64,000 nt of DNA from Ficedula albicollis. Lineage: Eukaryota > Chordata > Aves > Passeriformes > Muscicapidae. The DNA is taken from assembly GCF_000247815.1 (NCBI RefSeq), contig NC_021671.1:21819267-21883266 (forward strand), read 5' to 3'. The position numbers were made by a program, and so were the translations under genes. The notes under the pieces are model-generated. The model worked only from the letters and a program-made list of their open reading frames with translations, was not told where the DNA came from and made no database searches. Shown here piece after piece: positions 50,927 to 64,000 of this stretch. Numbering within the stretch: the first letter of the stretch is position 1; the number at the start of each line of letters is the position of its first letter.

Positions 50927-52550
50927 TGGAAGAACAAAGTTCTTTATTACCCACAAGTTAAATGATCTGTTGTTTGTCCTTTATTATTTCTGTGAGCTGC
51001 TGAGCTATTCAGAACTATGTATATGTAACTCTGTTCCAAAGGAGGCACTGGTGCGACTTTTCAGAAACACCACATTAAAAATAAACCATCACAAAAATAG
51101 CACTGTATTGACTCTGTGATCCCAAAAATTTCTAGACTATCGCTACCATTAAAGGCAATGAATCTGTTCTAATTAATGGGTGATCAGTTTTTTGGCCACA
51201 GGAACTCCTCCATCAATGCATTTCCCTACCTTCCTGTGAAAAGGGTGCTTAAATATTGCCATTAGATGACAATGCAAACCCAGCACAGGGCTAGTGAAGG
51301 GGCACTTTATTAGGAGTCTGCTGACAGATGCAAACATTCGGACAAATTCTGTAAAGCAGAAGCATGCCATTAATTTCAATATTTATTACTTTCCATGAAA
51401 GATAAGTGACTCAATATTGGGAAGGGCTTCACAAGGCCAGTATTTCATCTCTCCCCCATGCTTTTTTGCTTTGTGATGTGTCTGCCTATTATGAGACTAA
51501 CTTATTCCAAAGAACAAATTAAGCAGCAAGACATGACAAGCAGTGCATTTGTATGCAATTTGCTTACCACCTGAGGCATGCCAACAGCTCAAGGCCAAAG
51601 GCTGAGCAACCCCAGCCATTCAATAAATGCAATAATAATCAAACTGAATGTACAGCACTGGGGGACTTACTTCTAGTACAATATGGAATTTATACATAGG
51701 ACAAGTGCATCTGTGCACTTAGTGACTGTTATTAAAGAAATGATACCATTGAGAAACTTTTTGTAAGTCTTGCTCTGAAAATACTATCCAATACAAATGA
51801 AAAGCAGAGGTTTACATACCTTGTTCTAAAACCAAACAAAGTTTGTGAAATGACAAAATTACACCCTGGACTGTGGGTCCAGTATCAGTTCAAAAATATC
51901 CATGCAGACCATATATATCCATTTATCCACCTACAAATATTAAAGGACTCAACAGCACAGGGCAGAAAATCAGCCACTCTAGAGACTTAGCAGTCTGCGC
52001 TATCCTGATCACATACTAATTAATTAAGGTCTAGCTGTGGAAGCAACAAAGAATTAATTTAAAATAATTTATTTTTTTTAACAGCACTATCTCATCACAT
52101 TCGGAAAAGATCGTGCACAGACATGAGCTGTGCTAGTTTATTTCACTGCTCCAGCTTTAATGAGTAAAACAATGACATTATTTAGGTTCCTGATCCATTT
52201 GCCAGTCACAGTAAAGTTCATCTCTTAAATAAACAGTGAGGCAAGCTGGCTTTAATTTGCACTTGCATACCAACAATTGATTTTTCCCATAAACTCACTC
52301 TCTTTTTGCTCTGCCTTGTGACTACACAGTCTGATCCGATTTAACCCTGGTGCAGAGAGCTGCCTTCCATCTACATTCCTAAAACCGCCAAAGAATTAAC
52401 ACAACTGAGAATAAAAGATGTGAAGGTCTTCTAATGAGGTGGAAAGACTGGGCAATAAACTGTTTCACAAGAAAGGACAGCACTTGTTTCATTCTGACAT
52501 CTTTATTCTGCTCCGATGAACCTTAATCTGTAAGGAGGAACTATTTTTAA

Positions 52551-52620
52551 AGATGAAGATGATGATGATAATGATAATATTAATAATGACAATAATAATG
52601 ATAATAATAATAATCATAAT
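52551..52620. repeat. GAT/AAT-rich trinucleotide tract
   Basis: About 70 bases built from GAT and AAT units with interruptions (GATGATGATGATAATGATAA and similar). It is an imperfect, aged microsatellite. Confidence 0.9.
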
Positions 52621-55600
52621 TTCAAAACATGAAAGCAAGTTACTGGATCCTCTTTACCTGTCTTTTCTACCCTACTTCCCCGAAACAAGGAAAAAAAAAT
52701 CTATTAATAACTGAAAACTGAATATGACCATAAATAAACCCAAAACCCTTTAAACATCAGCACACTGGTGATTTTTGTGTTCTTTAGCAACTAATAATAT
52801 CACATCCAAGCTCTTTTGTCTTCTTCAAGACAGAAGCATAATGCTCTGGGACAGGCTGCCATTGCTCCCAATGCTGAACTACAAAATGTTATTAAAAATC
52901 AAAACAAGGCTATTGTTACTATCTGATTTAAGAAAACCCACTCTATTAAGATATTTCTTACAGTTCAGTCCAGACAAAATGTAACTCACAATTTCATATT
53001 AGAAGATGTGTTATTTATGTTCTAATTTACACGTCTTATGAAGCATGTTAAAGATTATGTATTTCTCACAAAACAAAATTCAGCATAATATACACAATAT
53101 TTAAAATTCGTTTAAATGCAAATTTAAAATTAAACAGACTTAGTACGTGAAGTCAAATTCCACTTTTGCCAGTAACTTTTCTTTAACCATGACAAAAGTA
53201 GCTATCTAATGAAGACTGTATGAATGAAGCACAGACACAATGGGTATTGTCCAAGCCCCAAGAGCCTACAGCTCTGGGACCTGCTCATGGTTCCTGTACT
53301 GAGATACACCAAGACATCTTTTAGAGGAAAACTAATGCAGAATAATGCTGCAAATTTATGGCAGGCTTCATTGGCACATTATGGCACAAAATATCTGTGG
53401 TTTTAGAGATCTCAGCTCTATTTGTTGAATATAAGTGCTCTTAAGTTTTCTTGTTCTAAGCTTGAAAAAGATTCCATCAAATCCCTGTTTTGAACTCAGC
53501 CCAAATCCAAAACCATACAAACATGTTTCCACAATATATCGTGGAATATAAAACCATACAAATATATTTTCACAGTAAGTTTGCACATTGAACCTATTCA
53601 TGAGAATTGGGGATTTTCACAAGTGTGAAATATTCATGTGCATGTGATAGACCTATAAACAAATAACAAGAAAAATGCTCTTGCACGCCTTCCTTTTTGA
53701 AAATCTGACTTCAGGAATATTGTGCCTGTGGTGAAATGGTGTTCTTTTCATGTGAGCACAATCACTTGGCATTGTGCCTAAGAACATACCCAAAGAATGG
53801 AGTTATCTTGAGGACAAACCCATCACTCACACATTCTCCAAATATTCAGTCTAGATTTCTATTAACTTCCCTCAAGCCAGGAGGAGAGAATTGCTGTGTT
53901 ATTACTGAACAACTCTTATATTTTGGAGATGAAGTACCAATGACTTATGTTACAGCTGCTGCTGCTGCTGTGGTGTCTTCCAGTTTATTGGAGCTGAATA
54001 ATTAAACTACCTTTAGTCCTTGTGACAGTCCTAGACTCAGTATGGCTGTTAATCAATATCACATAAAAGAGAATTAGGCTTAGGCAACTGTTGCACAAGG
54101 CAGGATGGATAAGATAAGATAGAGAGAGATCTCCTCTTTCACACAGAAGACTAACCTTCTGTATTTTCAAGTCTTGAGAATAGACAGTACATATACAGAT
54201 ATGGGGGAATCCAAATTAATATCAGAGATTTGTTACACCATAATGGCAATCAACAGTCACTTCTTTCCGTTCTTTCCTAAATTCTCTTCTTAACATGCTT
54301 TTGGGATTGAAAAAAACCTCTCAGCACCAGCATATTTGAAGTACTCAGTTTATAGGGAGAATTTGACTGCATAGAACCAGTTCTGAGAATGCTACCATAT
54401 GACTACAGATGGAAAAAAATAAACAAAAGGCATTTAATAAACACTATCTCAGTTCTGCTCAGTGCAAAATATTTAGGAAGACTTATGTTTCCAGCAGTTT
54501 GAGGAATTTTTTCTAGAATCTCTAAGAACTGTCCACAAGTTATGTATTCTTTCATTATTTTCTTGCTCTGCAATGAACCAACAGGTTATTAAGATCAACC
54601 TTAGGCGGAGAATAACCAACAAAAGATTCACATGAAGGGGTGCGAATCTCCCCACACTGCCCTGCTTGACGCTCACCTCTTCCCAGAGAAAAGGTGGCAC
54701 AGCTCCCCAGTCTCTTCAACAACTCTTCCTTTCTGATGAAACACGCCAGTATTGAATTCAGAAATACCTCAAACTTCCTACCAGGAAATGAACTCAAAAG
54801 TCAAACAGGTCAATTTCAGGTGGTTAAATAAATTAATTCATACTGATGATGACACCATCAAGCCATTGACACTGAGGTGGAAGTCTTCATGTACTCTTTC
54901 TTTACTCTCCTCTACTATGGGTAGCCTCTGATATTTTGTGTTTAAAAACACACTAATTCAACTTCAACCCATGCACATTGTAAAAAACTGAGTAATGAGC
55001 AATAGTCAGCAATTCAAATGGAAAAAGCTTACAAAGTTAACTAATTATTCTTGCTACTATACTTTCTGAAGTGTTTCACTGAAATTCAATTTTGCAAAAT
55101 AGCAAGAACAGTATTTTCCCTCCAATCCTATTCGTAACATGAAAAGAACATGCATGTTTTCCATCTAATTTATTACTGATTTCAATTTTTTTCTGTCTCA
55201 CCAAGATTTGCTTCAAGGATTAGTTAAGTGTGCTTCAGTTAGCACCTCTCTCAAAATGACCCAGAAAACACATATTCCACACAGTCCGCATACATGAATC
55301 ACAGAGAGAACAGCAAAACAGCGTCCAACCAACCTGGGCTTTTTCAGCTTCTCCAGTGGCTTCCTGGAGGAAGGCTGGCTGGCCTCTGGCTCACAGGGGA
55401 GCCAGCAGTGGAAGGCAGCAGCAGGAGGGATGGCCACGGCTTCAGCTGAATGCCCAGTGTCACCCACCCCTTCTGAAGAGCTTGCTGCTCTTATCTTCCC
55501 CTCCCAGAGCTCACCCACTTCGATTCAGCCAACACCCTACATGTTTTATGGGCCTTGGCCAAAATATCCTGGAGCTGCACAGCCATTTACAACACTGATA

Positions 55601-55794
55601 TTTTCATTATTCTTTTCAGTGTTTCTTAGCACACACTAATTACCCTACAATGAAATACAATCTTTATGCCAGGTCAATACTGCAACTTGCTTACCATGAA
55701 GCTGTGTCACATACTCACCCATGGAAGAATGTGTGCTAACCTACACTTACTATTCTTATACATCATTTAGCTGGAAAATAATGAATGACCCCTT

Positions 55795-55924
55795 CTTACA
55801 TACAAGGCCATAATTTTTTTTAAATGGAAATTAAACTTCGATTAAAATGGGAAAAAAAGCTTACATACAAGGCCATAATTTTTTTAAAATGGAAATTAAA
55901 CTTCGATTAAAATGGGAAAAAAAG
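55795..55924. repeat. Tandem duplication, period 65 bp
   Basis: Copies at 55795-55859 and 55860-55924 begin CTTACATACAAGGCCATAAT. They differ by one T/A change at the end of a T run. Confidence 0.96.
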
Positions 55925-56970
55925 AGAAAAAAAACATGTTTGAAACTCAATAGGATCTTTTCAAACATTGTTTTACCAGTTAATAAAGGTTTATGTAAAA
56001 CACGCATGACTCTGTAAACAGTTGAACATTTTGAATCAATTCGATACATACAAAAGAAATTATCCGTAATTAGAGTAACTCAGTATTTCTGGTCCCTATG
56101 TCCTCCAAGATTTCAAAATCAACAGATCTCAGCCCTTCTTTCTTGTTTGTCTAGTGAAATTACTAACTGGGAGAAAGTAGGGGCTTTCCTGACTAGTGAT
56201 CTCCCAAGCGGTTTCATCTTTAAGCTATTCGCTAAATTGATAAGCAGAAATGAAAAAAAAACTGCTGGAAAGGTTACATTTTCCAGATGGGGCTTTACTA
56301 CCTGGGCTAGATCCAGGTACACAGTTAAGTCTTCTCACAATTGTGCTGATGACTTTCTCTAAAACTCTAGCAGCAAATACCGAGTAGTATTTTCACTAGA
56401 TTAATGCAAATAAGAATTCATTAGTTAGTAGGTCCCAATTTATAGGTCATGATTTTGTATTTCACATAAAATTAAAAAAAATCTGGTTTCTATTGAACAT
56501 TCAAATATTTTGTTTTCAAGCTGTTCATACTGAGTTGTGATTCAGCAGAATCTCCTCCTGATGCAGCAACTGTATGGAGTGGAAGCCCTGTGTCAAGCAG
56601 TACTGCTAGACTTGCAGAACGCTGATTGAAAAGCATGTCTCAAAAAACGGAGTGGTAAGCACAGCTATGAAGAAAGCATCCAGAGAAATCCAAGCAAAAG
56701 ATTAAAGACAAAGATACAGAAATAAATTTATAGCTCAGTTCCTGAAATAGTTTGCATTACCAAACTAATCTCTCCCTCTGTAGGATCACAGCCAAATGTC
56801 CTTCTATTTGTAATTTAAATTGAAGTCAAAACCAAATATATACTGAAGTAATACTTAAAGTGCACAACTATATATGTAATTGATTTTCTATTAAGACTTT
56901 AAGAGATGTCTAAATCCAAAGTAATTTTTGGAAACTATGCTTAACAGAAATACCAATGCTTGCTTAAATG

Positions 56971-57086
56971 CGGATCTCCCCTAAAAGCCTTTATTTAACC
57001 AAACTGACCATAATGTCTAACAATTCAACGGATCTCCCCTAAATGTCTTTATTTAACCAAACTGACCATAATGTCTAACAATTCAG
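56971..57086. repeat. Tandem duplication, period 58 bp
   Basis: Copies at 56971-57028 and 57029-57086 begin CGGATCTCCCCTAAA and differ at three positions, one of them the last base. Confidence 0.95.
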
Positions 57087-58800
57087 CTGAGTGAACAAAG
57101 AGCTTCCATCAAAACAGACTGCCACAGAGACCAGTCTGTTAAAGAGAAATCTTCATCACTCCAAACAAGTTTTTCTCTGACACTTTCCACTTTTCTATAT
57201 TACAGAGGCTCTCTCTGGGATGGAAAACTGCATGAGATGAAACTTCCTTTAATTAGGGTAGATCACTATGCCACAAATAAACAAATACATAACACCAGTG
57301 TGACCAAGTCTTTGTCTTGAAGATCTACTTGTTTGCCCACAGTTTCCACTAGAACTCAGCTGCCTTAATCCCCCATATGCTACTCACCCTCTCATTTCAC
57401 TGTGTGCCAATTCTTCACACTAAAAGGTAGTATGTATATGTATGGAAGTTTTTTGGTAATTATGTCTCCAGCTTACCAGCTGTCAAAATCTACTTGACAT
57501 TTACAATAGTGTCGGCAGAGTAACCTGTCTTTATTCCAATTTTTTCCACTATGAACTGCTCTTGTTCTCAGTTTATAAATTTACTTTCTCTGTATACACA
57601 TCATATAAAGGTTATCCTTTTTTGTTTACAATTATACTATGGCTATGAATATGAAATTAGAAATAGAGAAACAGTACCATTTTTATGATGCAAATGAATT
57701 GCATAATAGGTACTAGACATCTTCACTTTCATACAGGCAGAAGGTGTATTCTTCCCTTGCTGTTCAGGCATTCAAACACCACTTTGGACTTCAGGAAAAA
57801 AGCTAAACTAAGTTTTTGGAGATCTGCTATACACTTCTGCTATAAAGTAAAACCTATATCAAGAAACCAACAGCCAGCTTAAATCCTAAAGGTTTTCATG
57901 TTTTGCATTTAAGCTTGGATGATAACTTTGCTCTTTTCCTTTACTGCAGCTCTCAACAATGAGCAGTCTCAAGAGATGAAAATCACTTCTTAATCTGAAA
58001 ATCATATGGAAAAAATCAACTGCCCTTAAAAAAGTTATAAATGTCTGGACAAACTTTTCCCAGATTTTCCTTCTTCAGTTACTTAATGAACATATGGCTA
58101 TTCATAATGTGAGTTACACTTGTAGTATTTCAAAAATTAGTTATACACAAGCCTGGAGCTACTCAGCTCCTCCCTACTGACCTCACTCAATATCCTTCAA
58201 GCATTGTTTGCTTTGGCATGTCTTTAACAGTGAACCCATGTTATTATTCATGTGTCTTCTCTCTGCTTTAAAAATTTTACCTTAGTTTTCTTCTCTTAGC
58301 AAATACCTTATAGCAAGTTATTTTCATTTCAGAAAGATGATAACATCAGTTATCAGTTATGACAAATAAAAACCTTGGCCAGAAGGCATAGCTGATTAAA
58401 AATACACATAAAATGAATGCAAGCTCAGCCATATTTTAAAGTAAGTACTTGAGGGACAGTGAGGAGTAATTATTTAGATTAGTGAAATGTTGCAGAAGCT
58501 AATAGTTGGGTTGATGTCTTTTTGAAAGGTATAATACAGACCAAGGGCAGCTCCTCTCCATCTCAGGAGACAGGCACTTCTGGGCCATGATACACCTGAT
58601 GGGTGGGACTGCCCCACGAGCAGAGAGGTCATGTGCTGGGAGCACCTAAGCCTGCATCAGGGAAGGCTCCAAAGTAACCAGACACCTCTGTCACTTGACA
58701 TCTGTGTAACCTCTATGTAAAAAGTTAGATGAGATGATCCCACCCAAAAGAACCGATGTTCTAGACTCGAAATACACGCTTCTAAATTCTTTTTTCATGT

Positions 58801-58825
58801 ATGTGTGTCTGTGTGTGTGTGTGTT
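58801..58825. repeat. TG dinucleotide microsatellite
   Basis: ATGTGTGTCT followed by an uninterrupted run of TG units to 58825. Confidence 0.9.
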
Positions 58826-59674
58826 GGGGTTTTTTTCAAAGGAGTTAGGCAACATTGCCGTGAAAATCCAAATTTAATAAAAATCTTCTATGTTTATACA
58901 CTTTATTTACGTGTGGGGTTAAATCTAACTTTTCATATAAATACACTGATTTGTTTGAAATTTGTTGCTGTTTAATAGATTTAATTCTATCCAGTGTATC
59001 ACTTAATAAATTGCAAAACGACAGGATTTTTTTTACAATCCATAGAAACAGCAGATGTAAAATGTCTATCAGACAGAAGGGTTTTTCACTCAACACCGAG
59101 CACATCCTCAAGTACTCTAGTATACTAGTTTTTCTACTTTTGAATTCAATTCTTCAGTAAAGAAACCAAAAGAAACCACTGACTAAAACCTGAATGGTGC
59201 ATATAACCATGGCTTCAACTAAAAAAGAAGCTGCTCATTTTTTACACTTCTTCTTACAGTATATGGAATTACTTTTTGTTTTGGATGTTTCTATTCACTG
59301 TTAACTGCATTTTACACCTCATTTGGGGAATCCATGGAGCTGTCCTTGACTCTCTCATTCTCCATGCAAAAGGGAATCTCATTCAAAACTGATTTTAATT
59401 ATCACTTATGAAAAGATACTCTGTGCTCCAGACTTGCCTATTCTATACTGAAGACCAGAATCCTCATCCATTTCCAAGAAGATTATCCTCCAGAATTATT
59501 CTGAACACTCTTTCTCCCTTTGTTCTGCAGCCTCCTTGCTACACTACTTCTATTCTTAAGTACTGTCAACCTCACAGTCATAATTTTTCACACAGACTTG
59601 CAACCCTTGATAACATTACCTTAACCTATACATTTGGAAAAATCTCCAAATTCATGTAAGTAACTTTAATTTTC

Positions 59675-59862
59675 TATAGAACCATAGGATAGCTTGGGTT
59701 GGAGGGGACCTTCAAGATCATCTTGTCCCAAACCCTCTGCTATGGACAGGGACACTTCCCATTGGATTAAGTTGCTCAAAGCCTTATCCAATCTGGCCTT
59801 CCACACTTTCAGGCATGGCTGAATCCACAGCTTCTCACTGGACAACCTGTTCCTGTGTCTAT
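59675..59862 (-). mobile_element. CR1 LINE 3'-end fragment
   Basis: In order the plus strand shows TATAGAACCATAGGATAGCT, GGGTTGGAGGGGACCTTCAA, GATCATCTTGTCCCA, ACAGGGACACTTCCCATTGG, TTGCTCAAAGCC, CTGGCCTTCCACACTTTCAG and GACAACCTGTTCCTGTGTCT. This is the complement of a CR1 3' region. It is about 190 bp, 5'-truncated on its right side, where a T/A-rich tract follows. It is the best preserved CR1 of the window. Confidence 0.9.
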
Positions 59863-60445
59863 TTCTTTTTTTTTATTTTATTTTTTAAGTCCTTTTGAGT
59901 CCTTCTCAACCCTCTTTATCTGATTTCCATCAGTTAATGCCCTTGTTTACTTACTACATTTCCAAATGGTAATCTGCACATTCTTTTCATGCTTTCTCTT
60001 CTATTGGGAAAATGTTTCCTATAAACATCCATCAAGCTACTTCACATTCTTCAGAACTTTAGAAAAGATGAACGTTTTCTATTAAAAACATATCTTAGGT
60101 AAGAAAACCAAAATATGATATTCTAATGAGAAAAAAAAATCACTTCTTCAATTCAGACAGGACTTAAGAGATATTTTATTCCTTTAGACATGCCTTCAAA
60201 AATGCATGGGAAGAATGGCTATAGTTAAGGGACTCCAGTCACTTGTCACTGAATCTGTTCAGCCTACCAGTATTATTCCAGCTTCACATCTTGCAAATTC
60301 ATTCAGGATTTGAAAGTCAAACAGACTTACTCTGTTATGTCTAACCAAAGTAATCAAGATTTTCCATGTAAAATTTTTTGTCACCACACCTGTTTTAGTT
60401 CCATCAACATTACAGAGGCAGCCAGGATATGGTTTGGCTCTATAT
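59863..60445. other. Unique AT-rich sequence before the poly-G locus
   Basis: Apart from T/A-rich simple sequence at 59863-59890, nothing is recognised. Confidence 0.5.
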
Positions 60446-60742
60446 TTGGAATTTAATTACTGATCTAGTTGGTGTCTGATTCTGAAAACAATTTAATTTA
60501 CAATTCCATAAGCACTTCTGCATGAATTAAAAAGCAGCAGACAGAAACTCTGCATTAAAATATAAAGGAAGTGGGGATATGATCCACAGAATAAGATTGG
60601 GACAAGTTAATCTACAGTACAGGCTTTTGGTTTTGTAAAATCAATTTTTCAGTCTTTTAACTTTTTGTCCTGCATGCTCACCTGAACACAACATGATTCC
60701 TTGCTTGTTCATGTTCTTACAGTGGCTGATTTTACTGTATGT
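60446..60742. repeat. Repeat segment A at the poly-G locus (first copy)
   Basis: These 297 bases recur at 62275-62571 with the same length and only two differences (C/A and T/C) near the start. The first 92 bases also recur exactly at 62181-62272. The segment ends ...CTGTATGT, directly before the G run. The equivalent place in the other copy continues with TGTTAAAAAAGC. Confidence 0.95.
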
Positions 60743-62180
<1,438 letters not shown>

Positions 62181-62274
62181 TTGGAATTTAATTACTGATC
62201 TAGTTGGTGTCTGATTCTGAAAACAATTTAATTTACAATTCCATAAGCACTTCTGCATGAATTAAAAAGCAGCC
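62181..62274. repeat. Partial third copy (B) of the start of segment A
   Basis: Ninety-two bases identical to 60446-60537, plus CC, lie between segment D and the intact copy. At the two positions where the full copies differ, it carries the first-copy bases. So it derives from the same haplotype or read as the G-interrupted copy. Confidence 0.95.
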
Positions 62275-62644
62275 TTGGAATTTAATTAATGATCTAGTTG
62301 GTGTCTGATTCCGAAAACAATTTAATTTACAATTCCATAAGCACTTCTGCATGAATTAAAAAGCAGCAGACAGAAACTCTGCATTAAAATATAAAGGAAG
62401 TGGGGATATGATCCACAGAATAAGATTGGGACAAGTTAATCTACAGTACAGGCTTTTGGTTTTGTAAAATCAATTTTTCAGTCTTTTAACTTTTTGTCCT
62501 GCATGCTCACCTGAACACAACATGATTCCTTGCTTGTTCATGTTCTTACAGTGGCTGATTTTACTGTATGTTGTTAAAAAAGCAAAACCTGTAATTGTAT
62601 CAAAGTTCTATGTTTTATAGCATCATGAATCTCTTTGAAAGCCT
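62275..62644. repeat. Intact 370-bp copy (segments A and D joined)
   Basis: This copy reads through the place where the first copy is broken by G, so it most likely shows the true local sequence. After 62644 unique sequence resumes. Confidence 0.93.
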
Positions 62645-64000
62645 GGTCTCTCTCAAAGACCGTCACAACCCCGAGAGCTGCTGAAATCAGATTACATTAC
62701 TCTCGGTTATTTCACATTTACACAAACTCACTACCAACAAGGAAGGAATTCCAAGGTGTGGTTCACAAAACTCTCCAAACAAAAAGTTCTTCTGACAGAT
62801 GTTTTATGTTTTTATGTGTTTTTCTAAGAAAAGCTACAGTCCCAAAAGCTAACGCAGGCAGCTACGAGCCTTGGGTGGAAATTCTACAAACCCATGTTTG
62901 ACTTTCTGAGAAAGCTTTTGATCATGACCATTGGAAAAGACAATAGCCTGTCTTTTTGTCTTCTGCTGTTCCTCAAAATCAAGATCAGCTAACCAATCCT
63001 CCTCCAAAATTAATAAAAAAATAGAATTAAAAAATAAAATTAAAAACTGCAAACAAACAAACAAAAAAGGACAGGGAACCAGGTCCCTATCCATTTTATT
63101 TAGGTAGGCTTCTGCAATGCTTTTACTAGGTCACAAGGCAAACACCAAAGCAAGCTTTTAACTCTGCTTCTATAAGCTCTTTTGCCTTCCTCTCAACTTT
63201 GCCGCTTATTTAAAAGAAACTGGAGAAAAAGCTAAGAGCAAGATTGGAATGACTCCTCAGATAATACACTTAAACATGAAATATCCCCAAAATCACACAG
63301 GATTAAGCAGACTTTCCTAATGAAGTTACTTAGCTTCCTCTTTCCTCAGAGGAGTTAGGAGTTTCTCCCCCGCCCCATTTGTCCCCTTCCTTAAATTCAG
63401 GCAGAAAGGATTAAACACTACAAAGGTGCATTGTTTCTTCTACTCTTTCCTCATCACACATACTGGTTTGTTTGTAAGGTAAGTGTATAATTCAACTGAC
63501 TTTTGTCTTCCTAAAATGCAGTGGTCAAGATGGAGAAATAAATCCATTCAGAAGACTGACAATAAATTGAATAATTAATAAGTGGTCTGGACATTAGTAA
63601 ATACAAAAATATATGACAAGATCATCATACTGTCATAACTGTAAGCCAGACACTTGGTTTGCTACAGGTTATGAGAAGGCTTGTGCATAGGCAGCAGCTG
63701 TTGGACTGGGGGGAGATTTTGTTTTGCTGGGGCTCAGGTATGAATTACACAATGAGGAGAAGCACTGGGACATTACACACACATACAAGCACATTCCCCC
63801 TCCTCCTGGGATGCTTGTCCTGGATTTTAAACAGATCACTCAGAACTTACACATATGAAGATGCAATAATTTAATGCAGGAAATTCTGCTTTAATTGAAA
63901 TTAGCCTCTTCTTCATTTAGAGAAGATGATTTCTAACATGTGAATTTAAACTTTTTGTCTCACAACCAGGCTGTTTCTTATTTTCATTAAAACAAACAAT
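62645..64000. other. Non-coding DNA at the right edge
   Basis: No exon, transposon or RNA gene recognised. An A-rich tract with AAAC units lies at 63049-63066. No CpG island or TBL1X promoter is visible, so the main gene start, if not at the 2.7-kb CpG patch, probably lies beyond this edge. Confidence 0.5.

Larger units (their letters stand above)
46007..55794. other. Long non-coding AT-rich stretch
   Basis: Mostly unique sequence with few recent duplications. It holds short TG-type simple sequence at 48670-48698, a GCT run at 53954-53970 and a GAT/AAT-rich tract listed separately. A GC-richer patch at 55300-55590 has overlapping open frames on both strands without recognisable similarity. 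An imperfect repeat of AAAACCATACAAA (period 41) lies at 53510-53575. No exon, RNA gene or transposon was recognised. Confidence 0.5.
55925..59674. other. Non-coding AT-rich DNA
   Basis: One recent duplication near 57 kb and a TG microsatellite at 58801-58825 are the only structures I can name. A GC-richer patch at 58550-58700 ends in GTTAGATGAGATGATCCCAC, which faintly recalls a plus-strand CR1 3' end, but this is too weak to call. Confidence 0.5.

Noticed and set aside
53954..53970. GCT run that could encode a polyalanine tract, as in the TBL1X linker
   Set aside because: The TBL1-family alanine stretch lies in later coding exons, downstream of the first coding exon and therefore to the left of the window. 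This run is on the wrong side of the gene with no flanking homology.
55213..55598. Overlapping open frames on both strands near 55.4 kb
   Set aside because: Frames open on both strands over a local GC-richer patch, with no motif or splice support.
58550..58760. Possible plus-strand CR1 3' end (GTTAGATGAGATGATCCCAC)
   Set aside because: Only a short faint resemblance; the expected following blocks are absent.

Overview
The window looks like vertebrate nuclear DNA from a bird. It is AT-rich with almost no coding sequence. It carries CR1 LINE remnants (near 12.6, 24.2, 35.9 and 59.7 kb) and one solo endogenous-retrovirus LTR (34,897-35,498) of a kind I recall from songbird and other neoavian genomes. 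A passerine is the best guess, but that rests only on the LTR and CR1 resemblance.

One real exon can be named. On the minus strand at 1,713-1,820 lies a spliced exon with a strong acceptor, 50 nt of 5' UTR, the start codon, the residues MSITSDEVNFLVYRYLQES and a GT donor. This is the first coding exon of TBL1X, encoding the start of the LisH region of a transducin beta-like subunit of the NCoR/SMRT corepressor complex. Thr4 and the match of the 5' UTR to the mammalian TBL1X N-terminal extension favour TBL1X over TBL1XR1. The gene runs right to left. Bases 1-1,712 are its next intron. At least part of everything to the right is the intron before the start-codon exon. No further exon could be identified. 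A 186-bp CpG-dense patch with a good minus-strand donor at 2,678-2,863 is a candidate alternative first exon, promoter or regulatory element.

The rest is non-coding. From 1.8 to 30 kb it is mostly unique AT-rich DNA with one long CR1 fragment, two recent tandem duplications and an old diverged repeat pair at 15.86 and 16.98 kb. From 30 to 62.6 kb it is marked by many short, nearly identical head-to-tail duplications (periods 38-115 bp, usually 1-4 differences), twice back to back. At 60.4-62.6 kb a 370-bp segment is duplicated, one copy is split by 1,365 uninterrupted G residues, and a 94-bp partial third copy lies between. Together these look more like two haplotypes or unmerged contig ends joined in the assembly than a biological system, although real duplications cannot be excluded from sequence alone.

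I found no rRNA, tRNA, CRISPR array, complete transposon or convincing previously undescribed system. The open reading frames outside the TBL1X exon look like chance frames.
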